A stretch of DNA of 64,000 nt from the NCBI RefSeq assembly GCF_001277255.1, contig NZ_CP012264.1, positions 2,728,001 to 2,792,000 of the forward strand. The letters are read 5' to 3'. The notes below the pieces were generated by a model, which had not been told where the DNA came from, made no database searches, and saw only the letters and a program-made list of their open reading frames with translations. Below are positions 25,940 through 35,174 of this stretch, piece after piece. The stretch is from Cronobacter condimenti 1330 (GTDB lineage Bacteria > Pseudomonadota > Gammaproteobacteria > Enterobacterales > Enterobacteriaceae). Every line of letters begins with the position of its first letter. Within the stretch, counting starts at the first letter, position 1. The position numbers and the translations under genes were made by a program.

Positions 25940-27382
25940 TCACACCCGCCCGTAACGGTCAGCGAAGCGGATCACATCGTCCTCTTCAAGGTAGGTGCCG
26001 GAACGCACTTCAATCAGGTCAAGCGGGATCTTGCCGGGGTTTTCCAGGCAGTGCGTGGCGCCAAGCGGGATGTAGACCGATTCGTTCTCACCCACTAGTT
26101 TCACTTCATCATTGATAGTCACCTTCGCGGTGCCCGCCACCACAATCCAGTGCTCGGCGCGGTGATGGTGCATCTGCAAAGAGAGCCCTTCGCCCGGCTT
26201 CACGGTGATGCGTTTCACCTGGTAGCGTTCGCCCTGATCGATGGAGTCATATTTGCCCCACGGACGGTACACTTCGCGGTGAATGTGGTGCTCGTGGCGG
26301 CCATCGGCTTTGATTTTCTCGACCACTTTTTTCACGTCCTGGACGTGGTTGCGATCGGCAATCAGCACCGCATCTTTGGTTTGCACCACAACGAGATCTT
26401 TCACGCCAACGGTGGTGACAAGGCCAGATTCGGCATAGACATAGCTGTTTTCGGTGTTGTGCGAAATCACGTCGCCGTGATGCACGTTGCCTTCCGGCGA
26501 ATGGTTGGAGATCTCCCACAAGGACGACCAGGAGCCGACATCGCTCCAGCCTGCGTCCATCGGCACCACCACCGCGTCGGCGGTTTTTTCCATCACCGCG
26601 TAGTCGATAGACTCTTCCGGGCAGGCCAGGAAGGCTTCTTCATCTACACGGATGAAGTCGAGATCCGGGTCAACAGTGCTCATCGCTTTTTCGCAGGCAT
26701 CCAGAATATCCGGGCGATATTTCGCGAGCTCTTCCAGGTAGCGACCCGCGCGGAACAGGAACATGCCGCTGTTCCAGTAATATTCCCCGCTGTTGACATA
26801 ACCGCGTGCCGTGTCGAGATCCGGTTTTTCCACAAACTGCGCCACGCTGAAGGCAACCGCGTCTACGGCCACTTCCGGGTTGCAGACGTCACCACGACGG
26901 ATATAGCCGTAGCCGGTTTCCGGCAGGTTCGGCACGATACCGAAGGTGACGAGCTTACCGCTTTCGGCAAACGGCATCGCCGCGCGCACTGCGTCACGGA
27001 AGGCGTCTTCGTTCTGAATCACATGGTCAGCCGCCAGCACCAGCATCAGCGGATCGGTGTCCGGGCTGTTACGTTTCGCCGCCAGCGCCGCGAGCGCAAT
27101 GGCAGGTGCCGTGTTGCGCCCGGCGGGTTCAAGAATGATGTTTTCTGTCAGCTTGTTCAGCTGGCGCAGCTGCTCGGCGACGATAAAACGGTGCTGTTCG
27201 TTACAGATAACCACCGGGCTTTCGCACTGCACACCGTTTAAGCGGCAGACGGTGGTCTGAAGCATTGTCAGATCCCCTTTCAGGCAGAGGAACTGTTTTG
27301 GGTAAAGCACGCGGGAAAGCGGCCACAGACGGCTACCGGAGCCCCCTGCCATAATTACCGGAAAGAGTTTGGACTGACTCAT
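25940..27382 (-). CDS. cpsB: Mannose-1-phosphate guanylyltransferase CpsB (ManC)
   Basis: CpsB makes GDP-mannose from GTP and mannose 1-phosphate, the precursor of GDP-fucose in colanic acid. The product has 480 residues. The pyrophosphorylase signature MAGGSGSRLWPLSR lies near residues 11-24, with the sugar-binding motif FVEKPDLDTA around residue 180. The C-terminal type II PMI-like cupin region has REVYRPWGKYDSIDQGERY and MHHHRAEHWIVVAG. In CpsB proteins that cupin domain may or may not have isomerase activity. It follows wcaI after only 3 bases, so the genes are co-transcribed. Confidence 0.97.
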   Translation of the reverse strand: MSQSKLFPVIMAGGSGSRLWPLSRVLYPKQFLCLKGDLTMLQTTVCRLNGVQCESPVVICNEQHRFIVAEQLRQLNKLTENIILEPAGRNTAPAIALAALAAKRNSPDTDPLMLVLAADHVIQNEDAFRDAVRAAMPFAESGKLVTFGIVPNLPETGYGYIRRGDVCNPEVAVDAVAFSVAQFVEKPDLDTARGYVNSGEYYWNSGMFLFRAGRYLEELAKYRPDILDACEKAMSTVDPDLDFIRVDEEAFLACPEESIDYAVMEKTADAVVVPMDAGWSDVGSWSSLWEISNHSPEGNVHHGDVISHNTENSYVYAESGLVTTVGVKDLVVVQTKDAVLIADRNHVQDVKKVVEKIKADGRHEHHIHREVYRPWGKYDSIDQGERYQVKRITVKPGEGLSLQMHHHRAEHWIVVAGTAKVTINDEVKLVGENESVYIPLGATHCLENPGKIPLDLIEVRSGTYLEEDDVIRFADRYGRV

Positions 27383-27385
27383 GGC

Positions 27386-28609
27386 TTAACCCCGAATATC
27401 AGCGATAAATTGGCTTAACACGTTCTCTTTTTCGAGCGTGCGTTCGGCATATTCACGTGCCACCGTGTTGTCTTTAGGGAGCGAAAGCGCACTCAGTATC
27501 CCGTCCGCCAGCGCATCCACCGACTCGGGTTCTACGCAGACCGCGATGCCAGGCTCTGCAAGGCAAAGCTGACCGAGTTCTGTGTCGCTTTCTGCGGTAA
27601 TCACCGCGTTGCCGCCCACCGCCAGAATATTGGTGAGCTTTGACGGCAGGACCGCGTCGGCCGCGCCGCGTTTCTGAATGACCAGATGGCAGTCCGCCAT
27701 CCTGAGCAGTGCTGGCAGGGCTTCATAAGGTTGCAGCGGGAAAAACTTCACGTTGGTCAGTCCACGCTCCGCGACCATTTTCTCAAGACGCGCTTTGCCG
27801 CCGCCCTGGCCGACAATCGCGAATACCCACGGCTTCTCGGTAAAGCGGGCCGCCACCTCAATGGCGCTCTCAAGCCCCTGCTTCTCGCCGATGTTGCCGG
27901 AGTAGAGAATGATTTTTTTATCCGCAGGCAGGCCGAGCTGCTGGCGAAGCGCCTGGGCGTCCTCGGTTGTCACTTCCCGGAAACGCGCCACTTCGGACCA
28001 GTTCGGGAAGAAGATCAGCCGCTGCGCAGGAACCCCTTTTTCTTTGGCTTTGTTCATCATTGAGCGCGAAATCGTCGAAACGTTATCGACGTTATGCAGA
28101 CCACTGCGCTCAAAACGACTGGCGAGACGGGCAATTTTGCCGCCTTTGCCGCGGCCCGCCATGCCAAGACCAAGCATGGCGTCCACTTCGTAATCCTGAA
28201 TGTGCAGCACTGTTTTGGCACCGGAAAGCTTCGCCAAAAGGCGCATGCCCGGCGTGCAGAACAGTGTTGGCACGACGCCAATGATGCGATCCGGCTTCCA
28301 GCGACGCTGGGCCAGCAGCGGGAAGAACGAACTTGCTGCAAAGCTGCCGAGATGGATCAGGCGTTTTAATGTTGAAGGCTGTTTCGGAACATACAGCGGG
28401 CAGCGCCACACGGTGGCCGCACCCTGCTCTTTGCGCCAGCGCCAGGAGGAGTAGTTCTCCCCCACTTTCCAGGCCGGGTAGTAAGGCGGTGCGGTAATGA
28501 CCCGCACCTCATGGCCCTGACGGGCCATCCATTCCACCATCTCGCCGGTGTACTTACCGATACCGGTTAGCTCCGGCGAGTAGTTAATGCCGTAAACCAG
28601 GATTTTCAT
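27386..28609 (-). CDS. wcaI: Colanic acid fucosyltransferase-type WcaI (GT4)
   Basis: This 407-residue GT-B glycosyltransferase has the same length as E. coli WcaI. The N-terminus MKILVYGINYSPELTGIGKY carries a GT4-type loop, and the donor domain shows IILYSGNIGEKQGLESAIEV, IVGQGGGKARLEKM and VLPSKLTNILAVGG. WcaI is taken to add the first fucose to the lipid-linked glucose laid down by WcaJ; the assignment here is by homology. The ATG overlaps the gmm stop by 4 bases. The transcript continues to cpsB 3 bases after the stop. Confidence 0.95.
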   Translation of the reverse strand: MKILVYGINYSPELTGIGKYTGEMVEWMARQGHEVRVITAPPYYPAWKVGENYSSWRWRKEQGAATVWRCPLYVPKQPSTLKRLIHLGSFAASSFFPLLAQRRWKPDRIIGVVPTLFCTPGMRLLAKLSGAKTVLHIQDYEVDAMLGLGMAGRGKGGKIARLASRFERSGLHNVDNVSTISRSMMNKAKEKGVPAQRLIFFPNWSEVARFREVTTEDAQALRQQLGLPADKKIILYSGNIGEKQGLESAIEVAARFTEKPWVFAIVGQGGGKARLEKMVAERGLTNVKFFPLQPYEALPALLRMADCHLVIQKRGAADAVLPSKLTNILAVGGNAVITAESDTELGQLCLAEPGIAVCVEPESVDALADGILSALSLPKDNTVAREYAERTLEKENVLSQFIADIRG

Positions 28610-29085
28610 AAGCCCGGGACTCCGGCAAAACGCTCAGCCATGAAATAGGCGCGGCTGTTGTCGTGCACATCGTTACTTCCCACGATCGAAGCGGGCGACT
28701 GCCAGCGGTAGGCCTCGTGCTGCTCTTTGGGCAGGTTGAGGTCGTGCGCATTTACACGCAGCCGGAACCCCAGCACGATGTAGTGGGTCGTAAAATCGGT
28801 CCCGGAGAAGTTGTCGTCATAGAAGTGCTGCCAGACGCCGTAAAACTCTCCCTCCGGCATCGAAAAGCGTTTGCCAAGCTCCGCCTGTGTGAGACGTTCA
28901 AACGCCTGCGCCAGCGGCTCATCTTTCTGAACCCGGCCGCCCGGCACGAACCAGAAGCCCTGCGCCGGACGATTGGTACGATGACCGAGCAGGAACTCCC
29001 CCTGCTCGTTCTCGACAATCAGATCGATGGAGATAAGCGGCGTGGAGCGCACCACGGTGGCAAAATCTTCCTGACTTAAAAACAT
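28606..29085 (-). CDS. gmm: GDP-mannose mannosyl hydrolase Gmm (WcaH/NudD)
   Basis: Gmm is a Nudix-fold enzyme that hydrolyses GDP-mannose or GDP-glucose to GDP and sugar and probably tunes sugar-nucleotide supply for colanic acid. The product is 159 residues, standard length. The degenerate Nudix box is visible as GGRVQKDEPLAQAFERL: it keeps G-x5-E-x7-R, but the usual second half (E-x-x-E-E-x-G) is replaced by LTQAELG. This is characteristic of GDP-mannose hydrolases. The gene sits between fcl (2-base gap) and wcaI (4-base overlap). Confidence 0.95.
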   Translation of the reverse strand: MFLSQEDFATVVRSTPLISIDLIVENEQGEFLLGHRTNRPAQGFWFVPGGRVQKDEPLAQAFERLTQAELGKRFSMPEGEFYGVWQHFYDDNFSGTDFTTHYIVLGFRLRVNAHDLNLPKEQHEAYRWQSPASIVGSNDVHDNSRAYFMAERFAGVPGL

Positions 29086-29087
29086 CC

Positions 29088-30053
29088 TTACCCCCGGAAA
29101 CGATGCTGGTTTTCAAGGAACCACTGGTAAGTGCTGGCAAGGCCGGCCTCCAGTGAAATCTCGTGATACCAGCCCAGTGCGTGCAGACGATTTACGTCGA
29201 GCAATTTGCGCGGCGTACCGTCCGGTTTAGACGCGTCAAACACCACGCGGCCTTTGTAGCCCACCACTTTGGCGATGGTCTGCGCCAGTTCGCGGATGGT
29301 GCAATCCACACCGGTGCCCACGTTGATGTGCGACAGCATCGGCTCGGTGTTCTCCTGCCATACCTCGCGGTCGAGTTCCATCACATGAATGCTGGCGGCC
29401 GCCATGTCATCCACATGCAGAAATTCGCGCATCGGCGTGCCGCTGCCCCACACCACCACATCGGCGGCGTTTTCCTGCGTCGCTTCATGGAAGCGGCGCA
29501 GCAGCGCCGGGATCACGTGCGAGTTGCTCGGGTGGAAGTTGTCGTGCGGACCATAGAGGTTGGTCGGCATCACCGAGCGGTAATCGCGGTTGTACTGGCG
29601 GTTATAAGACTCGCACAGCTTGATACCCGCGATTTTGGCGATGGCGTACGGCTCGTTGGTCGGCTCCAGCGTTCCCTGCAGCAGTTCGCTTTCCGCAATG
29701 GGCTGGTTCGCCAGTTTCGGATAGATGCAGGACGACCCGAGAAACAACAGTTTGTTCACGTTGTGCAGGTGCGCCGCGTGAATGATGTTGCTCTCAATCA
29801 TCATATTTTCGTAGATGAAGTCCGCCGGATAGGTGTTATTCGCGACAATGCCGCCCACCTTCGCCGCCGCCAGGTAAACCTGATCGAGCGCAGCATCCGC
29901 AAAGAATGCGTTGACGGCCGCGCTGTCCAGCAGGTTCAGCTCGTCACGCCCTTTGAGCACCAGCTCGACGTCGTCGCGCTGCTCAAGCTGGCGAACGATG
30001 GCCGACCCCACCATCCCGCGGTGGCCGGCCACAAAAATACGTTGCTTTTTCAT
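29088..30053 (-). CDS. fcl: GDP-L-fucose synthase Fcl (WcaG)
   Basis: Fcl converts GDP-4-keto-6-deoxy-mannose to GDP-L-fucose by 3,5-epimerisation and NADPH-dependent reduction. The 321-residue extended SDR protein has the glycine motif VAGHRGMVGSAIV, the catalytic Ser in LGSSCIYP, and the Tyr/Lys pair in YAIAKIAGIK. Length matches E. coli Fcl. It follows gmd with a 2-base gap, and the two enzymes act in sequence. The product feeds the fucosyltransferases of the same operon. Confidence 0.97.
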   Translation of the reverse strand: MKKQRIFVAGHRGMVGSAIVRQLEQRDDVELVLKGRDELNLLDSAAVNAFFADAALDQVYLAAAKVGGIVANNTYPADFIYENMMIESNIIHAAHLHNVNKLLFLGSSCIYPKLANQPIAESELLQGTLEPTNEPYAIAKIAGIKLCESYNRQYNRDYRSVMPTNLYGPHDNFHPSNSHVIPALLRRFHEATQENAADVVVWGSGTPMREFLHVDDMAAASIHVMELDREVWQENTEPMLSHINVGTGVDCTIRELAQTIAKVVGYKGRVVFDASKPDGTPRKLLDVNRLHALGWYHEISLEAGLASTYQWFLENQHRFRG

Positions 30054-30055
30054 GC

Positions 30056-31177
30056 TCAGGACTCCAGCGCGATGGCAACCTCGTAGCCGTGAGATTTCAG
30101 CAGCGAGTGTTTCTTCGCCGCTTCGAGATCTTTCGCGACCATTTCAGAGACCATTTCCTGCAGAGTGATTTCCGGTTTCCAGCCCAGTTTTTCGTGTGCT
30201 TTGGTCGGGTCGCCCAGCAGGGTTTCCACTTCAGCAGGACGGAAGTAACGCGGGTCAACCTGAACGATAACGTCGCCCGGTTTCACGCCCGGTGCGTCGT
30301 GACCCGTTACGGAAACCACGATGCCTTTCTCTTCCACGCCAGTGCCTTCAAAGCGCAGTTTGATGCCCAGCTGCGCGGCAGCCATTTCAACGAACTGACG
30401 CACGGAGTACTGCACGCCAGTTGCGATAACGAAATCTTCCGGCTGTTCCTGCTGCAGCATCATCCACTGCATTTTCACGTAGTCTTTGGCATGGCCCCAG
30501 TCACGCAGGGAATCCATGTTGCCCAGATGCAGGCAAGACTCCAGACCCTGTGCAATGTTGGCGATAGCGCGGGTGATTTTGCGGGTTACGAAGGTTTCGC
30601 CGCGACGCGGGGATTCGTGGTTGAACAGAATGCCGTTGCACGCGTACATGCCGTAGGATTCACGGTAGTTAACGGTGATCCAGTAGGCGTACAGTTTCGC
30701 GACAGCGTACGGAGAGCGCGGGTAGAACGGCGTGGTCTCTTTCTGCGGGATTTCCTGCACCAGGCCATACAGCTCAGAGGTGGATGCCTGGTAGAAACGG
30801 GTTTTCTTCTCAAGACCCAGGAAGCGAATCGCTTCCAGCAGGCGCAGGGTGCCCATGGCATCAACGTCTGCGGTGTATTCCGGGGATTCGAAGGAAACCG
30901 CTACATGGCTCATCGCGCCAAGGTTATACACTTCGTCCGGCTGCACTTCCTGCAGGATACGGGTCAGGTTGGAGGTATCGGTCAGGTCACCGTAGTGCAG
31001 GTGAAATTTCGGGTTGCTGCTGTGCGGATCCTGATAGATATGGTCAACGCGCTCGGTATTGAAAGAAGACGCGCGGCGTTTGATACCGTGGACTTCATAA
31101 CCTTTCTCAAGCAGAAACTCAGCCAGATAGGAGCCATCTTGTCCGGTTACGCCGGTAATGAGAGCAACTTTACTCAT
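30056..31177 (-). CDS. gmd: GDP-mannose 4,6-dehydratase Gmd
   Basis: Gmd removes water from GDP-mannose to give GDP-4-keto-6-deoxy-mannose, the committed step to GDP-fucose. The 373-residue product shows the NADP-binding GVTGQDGSYLAEFLL at the N-terminus, KRRASSFNTERVDHIY, the catalytic Thr/Ser-Glu region QASTSELYG and the YAVAKLYAYW Tyr/Lys motif. Length equals the E. coli enzyme. It lies downstream of wcaF across a 231-base gap holding a repeat element, the largest gap inside the colanic acid operon. Confidence 0.98.
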   Translation of the reverse strand: MSKVALITGVTGQDGSYLAEFLLEKGYEVHGIKRRASSFNTERVDHIYQDPHSSNPKFHLHYGDLTDTSNLTRILQEVQPDEVYNLGAMSHVAVSFESPEYTADVDAMGTLRLLEAIRFLGLEKKTRFYQASTSELYGLVQEIPQKETTPFYPRSPYAVAKLYAYWITVNYRESYGMYACNGILFNHESPRRGETFVTRKITRAIANIAQGLESCLHLGNMDSLRDWGHAKDYVKMQWMMLQQEQPEDFVIATGVQYSVRQFVEMAAAQLGIKLRFEGTGVEEKGIVVSVTGHDAPGVKPGDVIVQVDPRYFRPAEVETLLGDPTKAHEKLGWKPEITLQEMVSEMVAKDLEAAKKHSLLKSHGYEVAIALES

Positions 31178-31254
31178 AATTTGTTTTTCCTCTGTTTAAA
31201 TCGGACTTTGCCTGGCTCACCAGGCCGTTTATTAATTCAGGGATCAGTGTCCTG

Positions 31255-31430
31255 CTCCCCTTTCCCAAACCCTCTCGGCTTGAGAGGGGAAATCTGTTGC
31301 GGGGTGGAAAGCCTTTGGCCCCTCACCCCAGCCCTCACCCCAAAGGCGCGAGGGAAAAAACCGTTTAACGCTTTACCGACAGTGTGGGTGCTTTTATTCC
31401 TTCTCCCTTCAGGGGAGAGGGTCAGGAGTC
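31255..31430. repeat. GC-rich mosaic palindromic repeat (copy A) between wcaF and gmd
   Basis: This segment holds CCCTCTC-GGCTT-GAGAGGG (31270-31288), a tandem CCTCACCCC-AG-CCCTCACCCC run (31321-31341), and a CTCCC-TTCA-GGGGAG hairpin near 31403-31416. It belongs to the dispersed short repeat type rich in CCCTCACCCC and GGGAGAGGG found between genes in many Proteobacteria. Its right edge enters wcaF and supplies that gene's last codons and stop. A related copy in opposite orientation lies at 36590-36693. Confidence 0.65.
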
Positions 31431-31972
31431 ACCGCGACCCGGTCGCGAACGATCTGCGCCGGGTTACCGCGACAAATCTTGTTCGCCGGTAGCGTCTTAA
31501 ACACGCTGCTGCGCGCGCCGACCACCGTGCCTTCGCCGATGGTCACGCCCGGTGCGACAAACACATCCGTCGCAAGCCAGGCTTTCTCGCCGATAACAAT
31601 CGGCTCGGCGGTAATATCAAAATGCGGGCTCATATAGTCGTGACTGCCGGTACACAGGTAGCATTTCTGCGACACCACGGCGTTCGCGCCGATGGTGATA
31701 TCCCCGAGCGTGTACAGCACCGCGTCATCCCCGACCCAGGCGTAATCGCCAATAGTTAATTTCCACGGGTAGGTAATTTGCACCGAAGGGCGAATTACCA
31801 CGCCTTTGCCAATACGCGCACCGAATAACCGTAATAAGAAAGCGCGCCAGCGATATAATATTTGCGGAGACCAGGCAAACAGCGTTGCCTGCACCGCCCA
31901 CCACAGTTGAACCTTAATAGGATGCCCACCCCGGAAGCCTTTCGGCACCGAGAATCCGCTTAAATCCTGCAT
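31409..31972 (-). CDS. wcaF: Colanic acid acetyltransferase WcaF
   Basis: WcaF is a left-handed beta-helix (hexapeptide repeat) O-acetyltransferase that decorates the colanic acid repeat. The product has 187 residues. It begins MQDLSGFSVPKGFRGGHPIK and shows hexapeptide turns such as IGANAVVSQKCYLCTGSHDY and VAPGVTIGEGTVVGARSSV. The conserved part ends at RGNPAQIVRDRV. The last residues (VTPDPLP) and the stop codon are read from the edge of the adjoining repeat element, so the tail differs from the E. coli protein and is a few residues longer. This is probably harmless because it lies after the helix. Confidence 0.95.
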   Translation of the reverse strand: MQDLSGFSVPKGFRGGHPIKVQLWWAVQATLFAWSPQILYRWRAFLLRLFGARIGKGVVIRPSVQITYPWKLTIGDYAWVGDDAVLYTLGDITIGANAVVSQKCYLCTGSHDYMSPHFDITAEPIVIGEKAWLATDVFVAPGVTIGEGTVVGARSSVFKTLPANKICRGNPAQIVRDRVAVTPDPLP

Positions 31973-31994
31973 ATTCTTTCCTTATGGCAAGGCT

Positions 31995-32747
31995 TTATGC
32001 TTTGTTATACAGCGCCTTAGCTTTTCCGGTCGTACGCAAGCGTAATAAATAAGAAAGTTCTGTTAATAATCCAGGAACCCGTAATATGTTACGCTGGACT
32101 TTTTTAGCGTCCCGGCATAATTCCAGATTATTCGAGGTTGACACGCCGCCCATAGAGAATTCTGACACCAGCCCGTTCAGCCGTTTAAAGCCGTAGCCAG
32201 ATTTATACATTTTGGCGGTTAACGCGTAATCGGATGAGACTTTATATTGCAGATCGTAGGGGTACTTCTTAAGCCCGGAAACCGGGAAGAAAATGGCCTG
32301 ATGGCTGGCCGGCAGGCTGTGGTAAATATACCAGCCGCTTTTCGCGTTGCGACGAACTTTATTGCCATCGCCGAAATCGAGCAGCGCATCGCCAATATAC
32401 ATCGCGTCTTCATTCACAGGCGCAGCGGCTAACTGACGTGCAACGTCTGCCACATTAGGATGAAAAATATCACCGGAATTCAGAAAAATCGCAAAGCGAC
32501 CGTTGGCCATTTCGATGCCTTTATTCATCGCATCGTAAATGCCGTTGTCTTTTTCGCTGACGAAACGCAGGTTGTACTGACCGTTGAGATCTTCCAGGAA
32601 CTGTGCGGTGCCGTCGTTTGAGCCGCCGTCCACCACAATCCATTCAAACTCGATCTCCGGCGCCTGCGCCAGGTGGGCCAGGGACTGCCAGGTCTTCACC
32701 ACCCCTTCGTAATTTCGCCAGGCGACAGTAATTACACTTAAAAGCAT
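31995..32747 (-). CDS. wcaE: Colanic acid glycosyltransferase WcaE (GT2)
   Basis: This 250-residue GT-A family 2 glycosyltransferase begins MLLSVITVAWRNYEGVVKTW. The nucleotide-sugar binding motifs VVDGGSNDGTAQFL and DNGIYDAMNKGI are present, as is the Asp-containing LNSGDIFHP. It is generally assigned to addition of a fucose to the growing colanic acid repeat, by homology to E. coli WcaE (248 residues). It lies 14 bases after wcaD and 22 bases before wcaF in the same transcript. Confidence 0.95.
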   Translation of the reverse strand: MLLSVITVAWRNYEGVVKTWQSLAHLAQAPEIEFEWIVVDGGSNDGTAQFLEDLNGQYNLRFVSEKDNGIYDAMNKGIEMANGRFAIFLNSGDIFHPNVADVARQLAAAPVNEDAMYIGDALLDFGDGNKVRRNAKSGWYIYHSLPASHQAIFFPVSGLKKYPYDLQYKVSSDYALTAKMYKSGYGFKRLNGLVSEFSMGGVSTSNNLELCRDAKKVQRNILRVPGLLTELSYLLRLRTTGKAKALYNKA

Positions 32748-32761
32748 CCGGGCCTACCTCA

Positions 32762-33982
32762 TCAGGAATCTGTAATGTTTAACGCTTTACGCAGAATAAA
32801 CGGGCAAACAATTAAGAACGCATATTCCGGGCTAAAAATCGAACCGGTAAAAAACAGGGATACAGGTGTAAATAACCACAGCTGTACGCGAAAATTCTGA
32901 TTATTACCAAAAGCATTAATCATCATTTTCCCGACCCTGAACATATACCAGCCGGTGAGTAACACTGCGAACCATGAGAAATAAATGATTAGCAGGTAGA
33001 GCCCATTGTCTATTGTTTTCCCGACGTCCGCACCGTTAAAAATTCCGAATGATGCGACATATTCGTAAAGCGAACCAAAACGCACTACACCATCGATATT
33101 CGTCAGTGAATATCCCACCATGACCAGCGGGCCGATGATGCGATAATACGATGACGAACCCTCAGTGCCTAAATCGCCGATTCGCCCCGCGATATACGGG
33201 AAGGCGAAAACCACACCTACGATAAAGACAGCCAGGGAAACAATTGCCAGCGGCAACTTTTTACGAATTGCGTTTTTATTAAGATACTGAAACGCCCACT
33301 CAAGCAAATAAAACAGGATAAATGTCATCACGCCCGAAAACGAACCCGATAAGACTATCCCTAAAAGAATCATACCATCGGTTTTCGGCGTTTTGATACC
33401 AAACTGTTTGATGCTGAGCCAAATTGAGATTAACGCCAGAGCGAAGAACGCTGGCTCAAAATACATCGCCGTGGTGCGCTTGCCGCCAAACTTAATGAAA
33501 TTGAGTACATAGCTGTTGCTGTAGATGAGGAACTTCGAGATGTTCTCCATCAGGCTGCTGCCGCCAGTGAGGATAATCTGCGCCATCTCCAGCGCAGCCA
33601 GCGCGACAATAAAGCCGACCACGAGGTAAAACAGCCGCAAAATTTTGCGGTAGTTACGCGGCGAGACGGTCTTAAAGCGGATGCTCCACGTCATACCAAT
33701 GATGATAACTGTATAGAGAAACAGCATCGTCGAGGTCACGTATTTACTGGCATCCAGCGACTTACCGAACAGATAGTTGAAGAGCGTTAATCCTGCGCCT
33801 ATACCCAGCGCGATCATCAGTTTCTTCAGATTTATCTTGTCAACAAACAGCAGCAGCAGCGCCGGCAAAAATGTCACAATCGTAATCGGGAAACTCTCGC
33901 CGAGCTGCGCCAGTTTGACGTTCACCACCAGATAGATGAACGGCAGCAGCAGATAGCTACAGATTCTGATAGAACGAGACAT
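32762..33982 (-). CDS. wcaD: Colanic acid polymerase WcaD
   Basis: WcaD is a polytopic inner-membrane protein, the putative Wzy-type polymerase of colanic acid, with about ten to twelve predicted membrane segments over 406 residues. The open frame runs back to 34204, but the ATG at 33982 has a near-perfect GGAGGAA site and gives MSRSIRICSYLLLP, the family N-terminus. The 74 extra residues upstream are Arg/Ser-rich, a shadow of wcaC in another frame. The true start therefore overlaps the wcaC 3' end by 26 bases. Conserved loops such as GGKRTTAMYFEPAFFALAL support the assignment. Confidence 0.95.
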   Translation of the reverse strand: MSRSIRICSYLLLPFIYLVVNVKLAQLGESFPITIVTFLPALLLLFVDKINLKKLMIALGIGAGLTLFNYLFGKSLDASKYVTSTMLFLYTVIIIGMTWSIRFKTVSPRNYRKILRLFYLVVGFIVALAALEMAQIILTGGSSLMENISKFLIYSNSYVLNFIKFGGKRTTAMYFEPAFFALALISIWLSIKQFGIKTPKTDGMILLGIVLSGSFSGVMTFILFYLLEWAFQYLNKNAIRKKLPLAIVSLAVFIVGVVFAFPYIAGRIGDLGTEGSSSYYRIIGPLVMVGYSLTNIDGVVRFGSLYEYVASFGIFNGADVGKTIDNGLYLLIIYFSWFAVLLTGWYMFRVGKMMINAFGNNQNFRVQLWLFTPVSLFFTGSIFSPEYAFLIVCPFILRKALNITDS

Positions 33983-35174
33983 ATTCCTCCAGCATCTGTT
34001 GGCCGCTGTACGCTTCCCGGCTGCGCGCCCGGAAGGCCTCAAGCGTGGTGCCGAACACCGCTTCGGCAATCTGCGCTTTGCCGCGCTGGGCGAGTAACAG
34101 CGCCTCTTGCTCGTCGACGGTTTTTCCGCCGGACTTATTGAGCACCTCCTGCGCCGCTTCGCTATGGGTGGCAATAACCGGTACGCCGATAGAAAGCGCT
34201 TCACACAAAATCAGCGGGTAGTTATCAACGCGCGAAGTAAACAGCAGGGCATCCATCTGGTTCAGTTCATTCATCAGCTTGCGTTTGTCAGTCAGAAAGC
34301 CGTGGTTCACCACGTTTGCGCCTTCAAACGGCGAGAATTTACCGAACGTATGCACTTCAACGTTATCGCCAAGCGCCACCAGATCGCGCACCAGACGCTG
34401 ATTGGTTTTACCGTCGTAGCGTAAATCATGCGCCACGACCGCGATTTTCGGCGCGCCCGTACCTGGTGCCATCAGCGGTAATTCGGCAAGAATCGCTTCG
34501 GTCGCCACGTCGATACCGTTATTGATGATGTTGCAGCGCCCTGCCCCGTAGAGGCTATTGAACGCATCGGCTACGTGCTGGCTTGGTGAAATAAAGTGGC
34601 AGCCGAGCGCCAGCATGTCGCGAAAGCGCTGACGCTTGCTCTCTACCAGGCTGTGCGCGCGGTCTACTTTCACCGGCGGGTAGTTGTCAAGCGTCGGGCA
34701 TTTCTGGCAGCCGGTTTTCCAGCCTTCACAGCCGTCGAGAAACGCGCAGCGGCCCGTAACGCTCCAGTGGTCATGCAGCGTCCAGACGAAATTCACATCG
34801 CGTTTGTGCGCTTTAACTTTCTGGCAGAACGCCACGACCTTATCGAGATTGAGCCAGTAGCTGTGCAATACATGAAAATGCAGCACGACTGGCCCGTCGG
34901 TACGAGTAATGCGACGGTAAAGCCCGTCGAGCGAACCGAAGAGATCCTGGTTTACGAAACGAAACAGCGCGATGTTGGCAACAGATGTCAGACGTGGCGT
35001 GTGTTTTTCCACTTCCGGGTAGTTGTCATGACTGACGCTTTTCTTGCCGCCTTTGCCGTAGCCGTAAATAAAACGAGAACGCATCCCTTTTTGCAGCGCG
35101 CGCTGATGAAGATCCAGCGCAACCCCTGCCGCGCCGCCTTCTGCGAGGCGGACATTAAACTGTAAAATATTCAT
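33957..35174 (-). CDS. wcaC: Colanic acid glycosyltransferase WcaC (GT4)
   Basis: This 405-residue GT-B glycosyltransferase is usually assigned to galactose addition in the colanic acid repeat. The N-terminus MNILQFNVRLAEGGAAGVAL has the Gly-rich acceptor loop, followed by a Cys/His-rich segment CAFLDGCEGWKTGCQKCP around residues 145-162, characteristic of this group. The donor domain shows VAHDLRYDGKTNQRLVRDL and a GT4-type D/E-x7-E element in DNYPLILCEALSIGVPVI. The start overlaps the wcaB stop by 4 bases and the end overlaps wcaD. Confidence 0.95.
   Translation of the reverse strand: MNILQFNVRLAEGGAAGVALDLHQRALQKGMRSRFIYGYGKGGKKSVSHDNYPEVEKHTPRLTSVANIALFRFVNQDLFGSLDGLYRRITRTDGPVVLHFHVLHSYWLNLDKVVAFCQKVKAHKRDVNFVWTLHDHWSVTGRCAFLDGCEGWKTGCQKCPTLDNYPPVKVDRAHSLVESKRQRFRDMLALGCHFISPSQHVADAFNSLYGAGRCNIINNGIDVATEAILAELPLMAPGTGAPKIAVVAHDLRYDGKTNQRLVRDLVALGDNVEVHTFGKFSPFEGANVVNHGFLTDKRKLMNELNQMDALLFTSRVDNYPLILCEALSIGVPVIATHSEAAQEVLNKSGGKTVDEQEALLLAQRGKAQIAEAVFGTTLEAFRARSREAYSGQQMLEEYVSFYQNL

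Noticed and set aside
30089..31492. A 467-codon open frame on the plus strand opposite gmd
   Set aside because: It is the antisense shadow of a conserved GC-rich gene. The product is His/Arg/Phe-rich with no recognisable domain, and no ribosome binding site or promoter is evident.
33983..34204. 74-residue N-terminal extension of WcaD
   Set aside because: It is Arg/Ser-rich and read out of frame over wcaC. A strong GGAGGAA site places the start at 33982, which matches the known N-terminus.
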